DNA of 64,000 nucleotides from Planctomycetota bacterium (lineage in GTDB: Bacteria; Planctomycetota; SZUA-567; H5-PLA8). Positions 1 through 8,744 of this stretch are shown here, piece by piece; within the stretch, counting starts at the first letter, position 1; every line of letters begins with the position of its first letter. A program made the translations under genes and the position numbers. The DNA is taken from positions 987,201 through 1,051,200 of the forward strand of contig JABTUM010000001.1 of the NCBI GenBank assembly GCA_015075375.1, in the 5' to 3' direction. The notes under the pieces are model-generated. The model had not been told where the DNA came from, searched no databases, and was given only the letters and a program-made list of their open reading frames with translations.

Positions 1-2
1 TC

Positions 3-464
3 GAGGATGTGCTCAAGGAACTGGGCTGCCAGGAAGTCGAAGTGCTGCGCGTCTTCAACAAGGTGGACCGCTTGAAGCCCGATCAGGAGTTCGATTTCCG
101 CGTGCTCTGCACCGAGTATCCGAACTCGATCGCCATCTCGGCGCTGCGCAAGCAGGGTCTGGACCAGTTGAAGGCCGAGATTCGCCGGCGCGCGCGGGCG
201 AGCGGCTTGCCGGCGACGATCGCGATTCACGTCGGCGACGGCAAGAACCTCGCGTTCCTCGCGCGCCATTTTTTCGAAGACGAGCGGACCATCGACGGCG
301 ACTGGATCACCTTCAAAGGCCGCGCGCCCGCTCAAGCGTTGGACCGTCTGGCCGGCGCGGGGCCGACGGTGAAGATCCTGGAAGGCTGGCCGCCGCCGGG
401 CGCCTTCGACGCGTGGCGCGACGGAAGCGAAGTCCCGCAACCGGCCTCCGAAGGCACTTCTTAA
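3..464 (+). CDS. hflX: GTPase HflX, C-terminal part (5' end outside the window)
   Basis: This is the tail of an HflX-type GTPase, a ribosome-associated enzyme that splits or rescues stalled ribosomes. The open frame runs in from the left edge with no start, so about the last 150 residues are present. The G4 motif NKVD lies near the start and the G5-like ISALR about 25 residues later, with the spacing of HflX/Obg-class GTPases. The rest is the family's C-terminal domain. The frame closes with TAA at 462-464. The N-terminal HflX domain, P-loop and switch motifs lie outside the window, so the assignment rests on G4/G5 and the flanking sequence. Another TRAFAC GTPase is possible but less likely. 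Confidence 0.72.
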   Translation, partial: EDVLKELGCQEVEVLRVFNKVDRLKPDQEFDFRVLCTEYPNSIAISALRKQGLDQLKAEIRRRARASGLPATIAIHVGDGKNLAFLARHFFEDERTIDGDWITFKGRAPAQALDRLAGAGPTVKILEGWPPPGAFDAWRDGSEVPQPASEGTS

Positions 465-634
465 ACGGGCTGCACCGGCAAGCGCCCCGATCCGACTAAT
501 ATAAGGTAGCGCGGGCTCGTCGCAGCCTCGCGCGGGCGCGGAATGACCCTATCATTCCCCAAACCAGCAGTGACGGGACGAGCATCCGACGGGTTGACCT
601 GATAGGGTATGGGGCGCCCGTGAGGAGTCCGAGT

Positions 635-1684
635 ATGCGATTCGTCTGGAACGTGGTGCTGGGCCTGAGCTTGGCGTGCGCGGCATCCGTGCAGGCCGAC
701 ACCGTATTTCTGAACAGCGGACTGAAGCTGGAAGGGAAGATCTGGCGCGAGACGCCGGAGTTTATCGTGTTGCTGGTGTACCAGGAAGCCGGGCGCGTGC
801 GGATTCCGCGGGATCAGATCAAGAGCATCGAGTACGACTTGACGAGCCGGCTGGAAGACCTGGCCGAGGACGACTGGAAGGGCCATTACGAGCTGGGCGT
901 CTGGGCGTTCGAGAAGGGCATGTACGTCGAGGCGATCGGGCAATTCGAAAAGGTGAAGGGCAAAGAAGGCGCCGGGACGGACACGTGCAAGCGGCTGGGC
1001 CAGGCGTACGACAAGCGCGAGCAATCGGACAAAGCGTACGAAGCGTTCAAAGAGTACCTGCTGGTCGCGCCCGAAGACCAAGAGATCGCGGCACGGGTGA
1101 AGGAACTGGAAAAGGTGCTGGGCCTGGAGAAGCCGGTGGCGGTGAACGATCCGGCGAAGGTCGCCCCGAAGCAGGACACCGGGCTGGAAGCGACGTGGAA
1201 TTGGAAGCAGGACTCGTGGAAAGATTACAACGCGTGCGTGGTCTCGGTGCAGCACGACAACGCGACGGGCAACAAAACGATCGCGGTGCAGACCGAAGCG
1301 GGGAATAAGGATAAGTTCGCGGTCTCGGGGACCGGCAAGTCGCCGCTGGACCTGAGCACGCACAAGGAGATCGTCTTCAAGGTCTTCCACAACAACAACC
1401 GCCCGCTGCTGATGGCGGTGGCGTTCAAGAACAAGGCCAACGAGTTCTACGAGTCGATGCAGCAGCGCGTTCCGCCGAACGCGTGGACGACGGTGACGAT
1501 CCCGATCGGCGAGAAGAAGTTCAAGAGCACGCGAAACAACTTCGAAGGCTACACCGACAATTTGGGCGGCGCGGACCACATCCGCGAGGTCGAGTTCCTG
1601 GTGTACGAGCAGAGCAAGTTCCTGCTGTACCTCGATTTCATTTACTTCCTCGAAGGCAAGGCCGAAGAGAAGAAGAAGGACTAG
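635..1684 (+). CDS. Secreted TPR protein with N-terminal small beta module
   Basis: A predicted exported protein of 349 residues, function unknown. ATG 635 is chosen because AGGAG at 623-627 precedes it by 7 bases; an in-frame GTG at 620 lacks such a site. Residues 1-21 form a signal peptide ending around VQA-D. Residues 22-65 form a short beta-rich module (TVFLNSG...EGKI...RIPRDQIKSIEY) that also occurs in two other genes here, at 15738 and 61476. Residues about 75-155 look like two TPR helical repeats. Residues about 175-349 resemble a beta-sandwich of the galactose-binding/carbohydrate-binding type. It probably acts in the periplasm or at the cell surface in binding or assembly. The next gene follows after 31 bases on the same strand. 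Confidence 0.6.
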   Translation: MRFVWNVVLGLSLACAASVQADTVFLNSGLKLEGKIWRETPEFIVLLVYQEAGRVRIPRDQIKSIEYDLTSRLEDLAEDDWKGHYELGVWAFEKGMYVEAIGQFEKVKGKEGAGTDTCKRLGQAYDKREQSDKAYEAFKEYLLVAPEDQEIAARVKELEKVLGLEKPVAVNDPAKVAPKQDTGLEATWNWKQDSWKDYNACVVSVQHDNATGNKTIAVQTEAGNKDKFAVSGTGKSPLDLSTHKEIVFKVFHNNNRPLLMAVAFKNKANEFYESMQQRVPPNAWTTVTIPIGEKKFKSTRNNFEGYTDNLGGADHIREVEFLVYEQSKFLLYLDFIYFLEGKAEEKKKD

Positions 1685-1715
1685 CGCGCCGCGCAAGCGG
1701 AAGCGAGGGGGGGAC

Positions 1716-3575
1716 GTGCCGATACGCCGACTGGTGCCGCTCTTGGCCGTGCTGATCCTTTGCGCGAGCGCGGGTCCGCGGCCGCACGCCGCCGCTCCGA
1801 AATCGGCGTCGGCCCAAGCGCCGGCTCCGCGCACCGCCGGACCGCGCAACGTCGGCGGCGATCTGCGCTTCCTCGATCCGCCCAGCGACAGCACCGATTA
1901 CAGCGCCACGCTGGGCCTGCTGGGCGTACCCGACGGCTTGGACGTTTTCGATCTGGGCGACGCGGCGCCGGGCGAGCGGATCGAACGCGTCATGCACGTA
2001 GCGGGCGGTTTGAAGCCTTACCGATTCTCCAGCGGCAATTTGCGTTCGCTCCTGATCGACGAGTTCGGCGACGACCCGGACGCCAATCCCGATTTCATCT
2101 CGATCACCGACGCAGGCGTGGTGACCGGCATTCTGGGCGGATTTTCCGGCGAGCTTTTCTTCGACGTGAGCGTGGTGGACGCGGGCGGCGTGGTGATCCT
2201 GGCGGTCTTCCGGATCAATTTCGTGGACGAGTTCGATCTGCGATTCGCGCAGGAGAATCTTGCCGGCGCGCAGTTGGGCCTGAATTACGCCACGCGGATT
2301 CAGGCGCTGGGGGGCGATTTGAATTTCGATACGTTCGAGTCCACGGCGCGCTTCAACGTCGTGCCGGACAGCATCGACCTCGGCGGGCAGGCGCTGGACC
2401 AACTGACCGAGATCGGCCTGACGCTCAGCGCCGACGGCACGCTGTACGGACGCCCGCTGCAGACGGGAACGCTCACCTTCAGCGTCCACGCCGAGGATGC
2501 GACGGACACGGAGGCGCTCAGCTTTGCCGGGGGCGTGGGCGACCAGACGTTCACGGTCGAGATCGAAGACATGGCATTCGCGGGAAGCACTTTTTACTGT
2601 GACGGTTGCATCATCCGCGGGACGCTGGCTCGAAGCGGCCGCGATTCGATCCAGGTGCGCGGAATGGCCGATTTCGCGGGGCAGCTTTTAGCGAACTTGG
2701 CGGGCACACCGATCACGCTGCGGGTCGGCGCGGGGCGCAACCGCGACGGGACGCCCTACGGGCGCACTTTCAGCGCGGTGCTTGATGCGCGAGGCAACTC
2801 CAAAAAAGTTGTTCTGGACGATCCGTTCACCGACGAGAACGAAGCGTATTCATTCCGGGCCACGGTCCGCGCCAATGGGCGCGTCTCGCTGAACGTCACG
2901 GGAGCCGACCTGTACGAAGCGGTGAACGCGGACACGCTGATCGAAGAACCCCTCAATACGGTGGTGCTAGAAGTCGCCTTCGGCAACGCGCTGCACTGCG
3001 AAGCGGTTTCGGCGCTGACGAAGGTGACGCAGAATCCGTATCAGCTCACTTACTTCCTTGCCGGAAAAGGCGAACAGGGCCAGCCGTTGGCGGGACTCTT
3101 CCAGACCTGGAAGCTCAAGGGGCGCGACATCGGGCAGTTCGTGGGCAATCGCGGGACGGCCTGGACGATCTTCTTCTCCGCCGCGCCGCGCTTCGGCATC
3201 GACGGCTCGGACCTGACCGGTAGCGGCAGCGCGACGTTCCGCATCGGCCGGAACTACGATTCGAGCGCCACGGCGGAACCCGGTAACGCGTTCTACGAGG
3301 AATCGGTCACGCTGAACACGACCCGCCCGCAGACGTACCGGTATTTGCGCCCGAAGGACGGCACGGAGGAGATCACGCAGGCCACGTTCCAGCCGTTCGC
3401 CTTCCGCCACAACGTGGCGACGAGTTACATTCGCGACGACGTGAGCGGAATCCCGCAGGCGATCGTGAGCGGGACGCCGGAGGTGCTGCAGTTCGAAGTC
3501 GAGATCGGCAGCGCGCGCGGCGCGACCTCGCGGCGGCTCTTCCCGCTCAGCCGCGCCTACTACGAGCATCCGTAA
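1716..3575 (+). CDS. Secreted protein with putative Ig (He_PIG-like) domains
   Basis: A predicted exported protein of 619 residues, starting at GTG 1716 behind a purine-rich GAGGGGGGG site. An N-terminal hydrophobic stretch (LVPLLAVLILCASAG) is the signal peptide, followed by an Ala/Pro-rich linker. Residues about 60-170 and 195-270 have the layout of putative Ig domains found in bacterial surface proteins: a GLKPYRFSSG-type segment in the first, and LTLSADGTLYGRP followed by TLTFSVHAEDATD in the second. The C-terminal half (about 280-619) is beta-rich with two pairs of nearby cysteines, and I do not recognise it. It is probably an extracellular or surface adhesive/structural protein, and no catalytic motif is visible. 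It is likely cotranscribed with the TPR protein upstream. Confidence 0.55.
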   Translation: MPIRRLVPLLAVLILCASAGPRPHAAAPKSASAQAPAPRTAGPRNVGGDLRFLDPPSDSTDYSATLGLLGVPDGLDVFDLGDAAPGERIERVMHVAGGLKPYRFSSGNLRSLLIDEFGDDPDANPDFISITDAGVVTGILGGFSGELFFDVSVVDAGGVVILAVFRINFVDEFDLRFAQENLAGAQLGLNYATRIQALGGDLNFDTFESTARFNVVPDSIDLGGQALDQLTEIGLTLSADGTLYGRPLQTGTLTFSVHAEDATDTEALSFAGGVGDQTFTVEIEDMAFAGSTFYCDGCIIRGTLARSGRDSIQVRGMADFAGQLLANLAGTPITLRVGAGRNRDGTPYGRTFSAVLDARGNSKKVVLDDPFTDENEAYSFRATVRANGRVSLNVTGADLYEAVNADTLIEEPLNTVVLEVAFGNALHCEAVSALTKVTQNPYQLTYFLAGKGEQGQPLAGLFQTWKLKGRDIGQFVGNRGTAWTIFFSAAPRFGIDGSDLTGSGSATFRIGRNYDSSATAEPGNAFYEESVTLNTTRPQTYRYLRPKDGTEEITQATFQPFAFRHNVATSYIRDDVSGIPQAIVSGTPEVLQFEVEIGSARGATSRRLFPLSRAYYEHP

Positions 3576-3632
3576 TCGAGTTGCGCGCCGGTGCGCCTCG
3601 CGGCATGGTGAAGGGAGCGGACGGAAGCTCCC

Positions 3633-4145
3633 ATGCCCAAACACAACCTCGAACGCCGCCGGTACCGGATCACCACGCCTTGGGGCGCCTGGCAGGCGGT
3701 CTTCACCGAACGCGGCCTTTACGAATTCAAGCTGCCGTCCGCGCGCACGCCGGACGGGCTGCCCGAACTGCGCGGCCAGGAAGGCCCGCTGGGCGTACGC
3801 GTACGTAAAGCGCTGCGCGCGCGTCTGGACGGCCGGCGCGACCGCTTGCCTTGGGAAGCCTTCGACCTCGCGGGGCGCCCCTACTTTCACCGCCGCATCT
3901 GGCGCGCGATGCAGCGCATCCCGTTTGGCGAGGTGCGGACCTACGGCGACCTGGCGCGCGCAGCGGGATCGCCGCTGGCCGTGCGCGCGGCCGGCCAGGC
4001 TTGCGGCTCCAACCCCATCGTGCTCTTTCTGCCCTGCCACCGCGTCGTCGCGTCCAAAGGCCCAGGCGGCTTCGGCGCGGGGCTGGCCTGGAAGCGCAAG
4101 CTCCTGGCGCTGGAAGGATACGATCTTCGGATCAAACGCGGCTGA
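3633..4145 (+). CDS. ogt: Methylated-DNA--protein-cysteine methyltransferase
   Basis: A suicide DNA repair protein that moves the alkyl group from O6-alkylguanine (and O4-alkylthymine) to its own cysteine. The 170-residue protein has the full Ogt/MGMT layout: a short N-terminal domain, then the winged-helix active-site domain with IPFGEVRTYGDLARAAG, the Asn-hinge region CGSNP, and the active-site motif PCHRVV, in which Cys135 is the acceptor. GGFGAGLAWKRKLLALEG is the typical C-terminal closing segment. Length and motifs match a stand-alone Ogt without an Ada regulatory domain. It sits alone between the Ig-domain protein and two small unknown genes, and no adaptive-response regulator is adjacent. 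Confidence 0.93.
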   Translation: MPKHNLERRRYRITTPWGAWQAVFTERGLYEFKLPSARTPDGLPELRGQEGPLGVRVRKALRARLDGRRDRLPWEAFDLAGRPYFHRRIWRAMQRIPFGEVRTYGDLARAAGSPLAVRAAGQACGSNPIVLFLPCHRVVASKGPGGFGAGLAWKRKLLALEGYDLRIKRG

Positions 4146-4210
4146 AAGAGCGCTCGCGCGATCGGGAAGTATCCTTCAGGACGATGGGTTTCCGGCGACG
4201 AGGGATGCGC

Positions 4211-4618
4211 ATGCCCGCGGACGTGCCAGCGGATTACCGGCGAGTGGCGCTGATCCAGACGCCGCCGCCCGACGAGATTCTGCGCCACGCCGAGATGCTG
4301 CCCGGCGAGAGCGGGCGCTATGGGAAGTTCGTGCGCTACCGGCACGACCGTTCGAAGACGGTTTACGAGGTGCTCTATTTCAAGGCCGGCCGCGCACCGA
4401 CGCGCGAAGAAGTGCTGGCCGATCTGCGCGCGGACCTCGAGACGCTGGAAGCGCGCATGGCAGAAGGCCCCCGCGGCACGGTGGGGCGCGTCTTCGAACG
4501 CGTGGTCTTCGGGGAGCCCACCCCCGGGCAGTACGCGCAACGCTGCGCCGAACTGCGCGAAACGATCCAGATCGTCGAAGAAGATTACCAGCCGGGCGAA
4601 GCGGTGCCGATCCCGTGA
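4211..4618 (+). CDS. Hypothetical protein, 135 residues
   Basis: A soluble-looking protein of unknown function. ATG 4211 is preferred because GAGGG at 4200-4204 lies 6 bases upstream; in-frame ATGs at 4184 and 4205 have poorer spacing. The protein is charged, has no signal peptide or membrane segment, and alternates helical stretches (REEVLADLRADLETLEARM) with short strands (VRYRHDRSKTVYEVLYF). I see no catalytic motif. Its last codons overlap the start of the next gene (GTGA at 4615-4618), so the two are probably translationally coupled and work together. Confidence 0.6.
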   Translation: MPADVPADYRRVALIQTPPPDEILRHAEMLPGESGRYGKFVRYRHDRSKTVYEVLYFKAGRAPTREEVLADLRADLETLEARMAEGPRGTVGRVFERVVFGEPTPGQYAQRCAELRETIQIVEEDYQPGEAVPIP

Positions 4619-4833
4619 AGCGCCCGCTCTGGCTGCGCGCGCCGTACGCGGCGGGCTTGGCGCTCGCGCCGGGCGGCGGACTGACGGCCTTGGCGGGTTT
4701 GCTGCTGCGTAAGCCGGCGTGGATCGAATGGGGCATGCTGGGTTTCGGCGCCGGCGCGCTCGCGATCTGCGCGGCCTTCGCGGCGGAGAGCGCGGCGGCG
4801 GCGCTCCGGCGCGGTGAGGACGAAACGTCCTGA
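4615..4833 (+). CDS. Small hydrophobic membrane protein, 72 residues
   Basis: A short gene starting at GTG 4615 inside the stop codon of the upstream gene (GTGA overlap), which implies translational coupling. The product has two hydrophobic segments (about residues 10-27 and 35-57) separated by a short KPAWIEW loop, so it is probably a two-pass inner-membrane protein. Codon use matches the neighbours. It ends 15 bases before the convergent fthC. Function unknown; it may be the membrane partner of the 135-residue protein encoded just upstream. Confidence 0.55.
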   Translation: MKRPLWLRAPYAAGLALAPGGGLTALAGLLLRKPAWIEWGMLGFGAGALAICAAFAAESAAAALRRGEDETS

Positions 4834-4848
4834 GCGCTTGCGGCGGCG

Positions 4849-5430
4849 TTACGGAACCGGCGCGCGGATCACGCGCGATTCGGTGACGATCGCGGCGACG
4901 GGCTTGTCGTGCGGTTCGTGCGGAACTTCGTCGACGACCTGACAGTCGAAGGCCAGCGCCACGACGGCGGCGCTCAGTTCGGGCGCGGCCAGAAGCCGGT
5001 CGTAAAAGCCCCCGCCCCGCCCCATGCGCCGGCCGCGCGCGTCAAAGACGCGGCCCGGCGCGAGCACCAGATCCAGTTCGGCCAGCGGAATTTCGGGGCA
5101 GCTCTCGCGCGGCGCGGGAATCCCGAAGGCGCCGCTTTCCAGATCGGCGCGGGGATCGCGAATCTCGCGCGGCGACATGGCCTTGCTCACCACATCCACC
5201 CGCGGCAGCGCCACCCGCTTGCCCGCCGCCAAGGCGGCGGCCACGATCCGGCGCGTGTCGGCTTCGGTGTCGTCGGCGATGTAGGCAAAGACGGCGCGCG
5301 CGCGCTGAAACTCGGGGAGTTCGATCAGGCGGTCCTGCGCGCGCCCGCTGCGCGCGGTCCGCTCATCGGGGCTCAGCGCCTCGATGGCCGCCAGAACCCT
5401 CCGGCGCAGCTCGGTTTTTTCTTCGCGCAT
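4849..5430 (-). CDS. fthC: 5-formyltetrahydrofolate cyclo-ligase
   Basis: Converts 5-formyltetrahydrofolate to 5,10-methenyltetrahydrofolate with ATP, returning the stored folate to one-carbon metabolism in the cytoplasm. At 193 residues it has the usual length. The N-terminal helix with Lys/Arg (REEKTELRRRVLAA) is typical, and the hallmark MGRGGGFYDRLL motif follows LDLVLAPGRVFDARGRR; together they form the ATP/folate-binding core. The gene lies 22 bases downstream of pheT on the same strand and is probably read from the pheST transcript. The symbol fthC is used for the MTHFS family (ygfA in E. coli). Confidence 0.9.
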   Translation of the reverse strand: MREEKTELRRRVLAAIEALSPDERTARSGRAQDRLIELPEFQRARAVFAYIADDTEADTRRIVAAALAAGKRVALPRVDVVSKAMSPREIRDPRADLESGAFGIPAPRESCPEIPLAELDLVLAPGRVFDARGRRMGRGGGFYDRLLAAPELSAAVVALAFDCQVVDEVPHEPHDKPVAAIVTESRVIRAPVP

Positions 5431-5452
5431 CGCTTTGGCGGCGCCTCCCGCG

Positions 5453-7579
5453 CTACTTGCGCAGTTCCGCGTTGAACTTCGGCAGCAGGGCCGCGACGAA
5501 ACGTTCGTGCGCCGCGTTCACTTCTTCGTCGGTGAGCGAACGCTCGCGGTGCCGGTACACGACCGAGAACGCGAGCGATTTGCGGCCCGCGCCAAGCTGC
5601 TTGCCGCGGTACGCCGAGAGGAAGCGCGGCGGTTCGCCGGCCGCGCGGAGCGGTTCGTGCGCCGCCTGCGCCTGCGCGAACGATTCGATATCGTGCCAGA
5701 GCACGTCTTCGGAGACCACCACCGCGACGTCGCGGACCACTACGGGTTGCGTCGGCAGCGGGCGGTAGCGCCGCGGCCCGGTGGGCAGATGGGCCAACGC
5801 TTCCAGATCCAGTTCGGCGTACGCCGGCTGGCCGCGCAGGTCGAAGGCTTTGAGCAGCGCGGCGCCGGCCAGGCCCAGCCAGCCGATCGGATTTTCGGCG
5901 CGTTCGTGGTCGCCGGTTTCGCGGATGCGCACGACGCGGCAGGCCGAACCGGGGGCCAGCCAATCCGGCCCGGTTTCCGCCGGGCGCAGGGCCAGGCGCG
6001 CGCCGTCGAGCTCCAGCGCATCCGAAAGCCGGGCGAGCGTGTCGGCGAGCGGCGCGAAGCCGGCCGCGTCGTAGAGCCCCAGCACACGGCGCTCTTCGAG
6101 CGCGGCGCCGGCGTGCGGGAGGAAAATCTTGCCCAGTTCGAAGAGCCGCGCCGTCCCGGTGCGGTGGTCCTGGTTATGCCGCGCGACCGCCAGGAGCGAG
6201 GTCGCGAGGGCGTTGCGCAGAGCGCTGTGATCTTCGCGCAGAACGCTGCGCGGATCGAGCTTCAGCGGCGCGGCCGCCGTCCAAACCGGCGGCGCGGGCC
6301 ACTGCGGATCGACGAGGGTGTCCGTCCAGCACTCGAAGTAGCCCAGCCCGGTGCAGTGGTCGCGCACGCGCTCGGAGGCGATCTCGAGCGGCGAGCGGTT
6401 GGGAATGCGCGCGCGCATCGCGGTCTCGGCCGGAATGCGGTGGTAGCCGTACAGGCGCGCGACCTCTTCGATCAGATCGGCCTCGCGCTCCAGATCGCCC
6501 CGCCGCCAGGTGGGCGCGAGTACGACAAGTTTGTCGGCGCGCTCTTCGCGGACGGTGCAGCCGAGGGTCTCGAGAATGCGCCGTGATTCGGCGGGCGGGA
6601 CGCGGACGCCGTACAGGCTCTCGAGGCGCGCGAAGCGCAATTCGATGGGTCTCTCGGCGCGCGGCTGCGGGCGCGTGTCGATCAGGCCGGGCGCGACGGC
6701 TCCGCCGGCGACTTCGGCGATGAGGCGCGCGGCGCGCGCGCTGGCCTGAGCCACGGCGTCCGGGTCGATGCCGCGTTCGAAACGGTAGCTGCTGTCGGTG
6801 CCCACCTTCAAGCGGCGGCAGGTGCGGCGCGTATTCGCCGGATCGAAGTAAGCCGACTCGAGCAGGATGTCCACGGTCTCGGGCGAGACCTCGCTGCCCG
6901 CTCCGCCGATGATGCCGCCTACGGCCACGGGCCGCTGCGCATCGGCGATCACCAGAGTCTCGGAGGTCAGCGGCGGAAGCTCGCCGTAGAGCGGCTTGAA
7001 CGCTTCCTTGTCGCGCGCTCGGCGAACGACGATCTTCCGCCCTGCGAGTTTGTTCAGGTCGAACGCATGGAGCGGCTGATTGAGCTCGAAAAGGACGTAA
7101 TTGGTGACGTCGACAATATTGTTGCGCGGGATCAGGCCCATCGAACGCAGACGCGCCTGAAGCCAATCGGGCGAGGGGCCTACCTTCACGCCGCGGATGA
7201 CGCGAGCGGTGTAGCGCGGGCAAAGCGCGGCGTCTTCGACGCTCACCTGGGCCGATTCGGCGGCCGGAGCTCCGGCGGCCGCGACTTCGCACGGCGGCGG
7301 CAGGAAGCGAACGCCGAGAATCGCGGCGACCTCGCGCGCCAAACCGGCCAAGCCCTGGCAATCGGGGCGGTTGGCCAGGACGGTGAGGTCCAGTACCGCA
7401 TCGAGGCCGGATCCTTCGACGCTTTCGACTTCGAAACCGGCGAAGGTGAGCAGCGTGGCGAGCATCCGCGCGGGGTCGTCCGAACCGTGCAGTTCCCAGC
7501 GTTTGCACGCATCGGACAGGACCTTGGGCGTCAACCCGCCTTCGAGGAATTCCTGAAGCCAGCTCAGTGGCAGTTTCAT
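5453..7579 (-). CDS. pheT: Phenylalanine--tRNA ligase beta subunit, lacking the OB-fold tRNA-binding domain
   Basis: Beta subunit of the (alpha-beta)2 PheRS that charges tRNA-Phe. The 708-residue protein starts MKLPLSWLQEF and contains the B3/4 editing region, the B5 domain (about 330-400, with TWRRGDLEREADLIEEVARLYGY), a catalytic-like core, and a C-terminal anticodon-binding FDX-ACB domain (PLPTQPVVVRDVAVVV to the end). Most bacterial PheT proteins are near 800 residues because an EMAP/OB-fold tRNA-binding domain is inserted near residue 40-150. Here FEVESVEG (residues 49-56) is followed almost at once by DLTVLANRPDC (64-74), so that domain is absent. A short extra segment (residues about 15-40) stands before it. 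It follows pheS by 31 bases. Confidence 0.95.
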   Translation of the reverse strand: MKLPLSWLQEFLEGGLTPKVLSDACKRWELHGSDDPARMLATLLTFAGFEVESVEGSGLDAVLDLTVLANRPDCQGLAGLAREVAAILGVRFLPPPCEVAAAGAPAAESAQVSVEDAALCPRYTARVIRGVKVGPSPDWLQARLRSMGLIPRNNIVDVTNYVLFELNQPLHAFDLNKLAGRKIVVRRARDKEAFKPLYGELPPLTSETLVIADAQRPVAVGGIIGGAGSEVSPETVDILLESAYFDPANTRRTCRRLKVGTDSSYRFERGIDPDAVAQASARAARLIAEVAGGAVAPGLIDTRPQPRAERPIELRFARLESLYGVRVPPAESRRILETLGCTVREERADKLVVLAPTWRRGDLEREADLIEEVARLYGYHRIPAETAMRARIPNRSPLEIASERVRDHCTGLGYFECWTDTLVDPQWPAPPVWTAAAPLKLDPRSVLREDHSALRNALATSLLAVARHNQDHRTGTARLFELGKIFLPHAGAALEERRVLGLYDAAGFAPLADTLARLSDALELDGARLALRPAETGPDWLAPGSACRVVRIRETGDHERAENPIGWLGLAGAALLKAFDLRGQPAYAELDLEALAHLPTGPRRYRPLPTQPVVVRDVAVVVSEDVLWHDIESFAQAQAAHEPLRAAGEPPRFLSAYRGKQLGAGRKSLAFSVVYRHRERSLTDEEVNAAHERFVAALLPKFNAELRK

Positions 7580-7610
7580 GATTTCATCTCACCGTCGTAC
7601 CTAGGCGCGG

Positions 7611-8660
7611 TCAGACCTGGCGCAAAAAGCGCAGGTCGTTTTCGAGAAACAGACGCAAGTCGTCGATGCCGTGCCTGCGCATCGCCATGCGTTCGATGCC
7701 GAATCCGAACGCGAAGCCGGTCCAGACTTCCGGGTCGTACGCGTTGTCGCCGCGAGCGCGGTTGACGGCCAGGAAGACGTTGGGATCGACCATCCCGCAG
7801 CCGCCCAGTTCGACCCAGCCCGTACCCTTGCAGACGTTGCAGCCCGATCCGCCGCACGCGGGGCAACTCGCATCCATCTCCGCACTGGGCTCGGTAAACG
7901 GAAAGAAGCTGGGCCGGAAGCGCACGCGCGTGCCGGCTCCGAAGAGGCCCTCGACGAAGAGCTGCAAGGTCCCGCGCAGGTCGGCCATGCTCACGCCGCG
8001 GTCGACGTAGAGTCCTTCGATCTGGTGGAAGGTGCTGGCGTGGGTGGCGTCAATCTTGTCGGGCCGGTAGACGCGGCCGGGGGCGATCACGCGCAGCGGG
8101 GGCTTGCGCGATTCCATCACGCGGACCTGGACGGTGCTGGTCTGGCTGCGCAGCAGCGCGCGGCTGCCGTCGAGGAAGAACGTATCGAAGCTGTCGCGCG
8201 ACGGATGGTCGGCGGGAATGTTCAGGTCGTCGAAATTGTGCCGTTCGTCCTCGACTTCCGGCCCTTCGACGACCTCGAAGCCGAGCGCACCCAGGAGTTC
8301 GCGCAAGCGGTCGACGGTGCGCGTGAGCGGATGACGTCGGCCGATTTCGGGGCGCTGCTCGGGCGGAAGCGGTTCGGTGACGTCAAGCTTGGGTCCGCTC
8401 GCGGCGGCAGGCTTGCCGCACGCGGCTTGGGCCGCGGCGAAGGCCGCTTCCAGTTCGGCGCTGGCTTCGTTGAGCTGCTTGCCGGCCTGCGGCTTTTCGG
8501 CAGGCGGGACTTCCTTCATGCGCTTGGCAAACGCCTTGAGGGAACCTTTTGCGCCGAGGAAGCGGATGCGCGCCTGTTCCAGCGCGGCGGCGTCCTTTGC
8601 GGCGCCGAAAGCGGCCAGCGCTTCGGTGCGCAAGGTTTGCAGATCGTCGAGGAAACTCAT
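7611..8660 (-). CDS. pheS: Phenylalanine--tRNA ligase alpha subunit
   Basis: Catalytic class II subunit of PheRS, which activates phenylalanine and transfers it to tRNA-Phe. The 349-residue protein has the N-terminal coiled-coil arm (about 1-95) and the class II core with HPLTRTVDRLRELL, EVEDERHNFDDLNIPADHP, RVYRPDKIDATHASTFHQIEG and the C-terminal motif 3 region FGFGIERMAM. Four cysteines in CPACGGSGCNVCKGTGW (about residues 275-291) form a zinc-knuckle-like insertion seen in a subset of bacterial PheS. It lies downstream of a strong terminator hairpin that separates it from rplT, and upstream of pheT. Confidence 0.97.
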   Translation of the reverse strand: MSFLDDLQTLRTEALAAFGAAKDAAALEQARIRFLGAKGSLKAFAKRMKEVPPAEKPQAGKQLNEASAELEAAFAAAQAACGKPAAASGPKLDVTEPLPPEQRPEIGRRHPLTRTVDRLRELLGALGFEVVEGPEVEDERHNFDDLNIPADHPSRDSFDTFFLDGSRALLRSQTSTVQVRVMESRKPPLRVIAPGRVYRPDKIDATHASTFHQIEGLYVDRGVSMADLRGTLQLFVEGLFGAGTRVRFRPSFFPFTEPSAEMDASCPACGGSGCNVCKGTGWVELGGCGMVDPNVFLAVNRARGDNAYDPEVWTGFAFGFGIERMAMRRHGIDDLRLFLENDLRFLRQV

Positions 8661-8682
8661 AGGGTCACCCGTCGTAAACCTA

Positions 8683-8712
8683 AGAAAAAAGGGCGCACGT
8701 TCGTGCGCCCTT
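8683..8712 (-). terminator. Intrinsic terminator/attenuator between rplT and pheS
   Basis: A perfect 10-bp inverted repeat (AAGGGCGCAC / GTGCGCCCTT) with a 4-base loop is followed, on the minus strand, by a run of six T including the stem end. It lies between the end of rplT (8745) and the start of pheS (8660). It would end transcripts of the ribosomal-protein genes and may act as an attenuator for pheST, as in the E. coli rplT-pheM-pheST arrangement. I see no Phe-rich leader peptide. Confidence 0.82.
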
Positions 8713-8744
8713 CGCGTTCCTGCCTGTGTAAAAAGCTCTGCGGA

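Noticed and set aside
461..1894. 477-codon antisense frame opposite the first TPR and Ig-domain genes
   Set aside because: Arg-rich antisense frame typical of high-GC DNA; the sense genes have signal peptides, ribosome sites and repeats.
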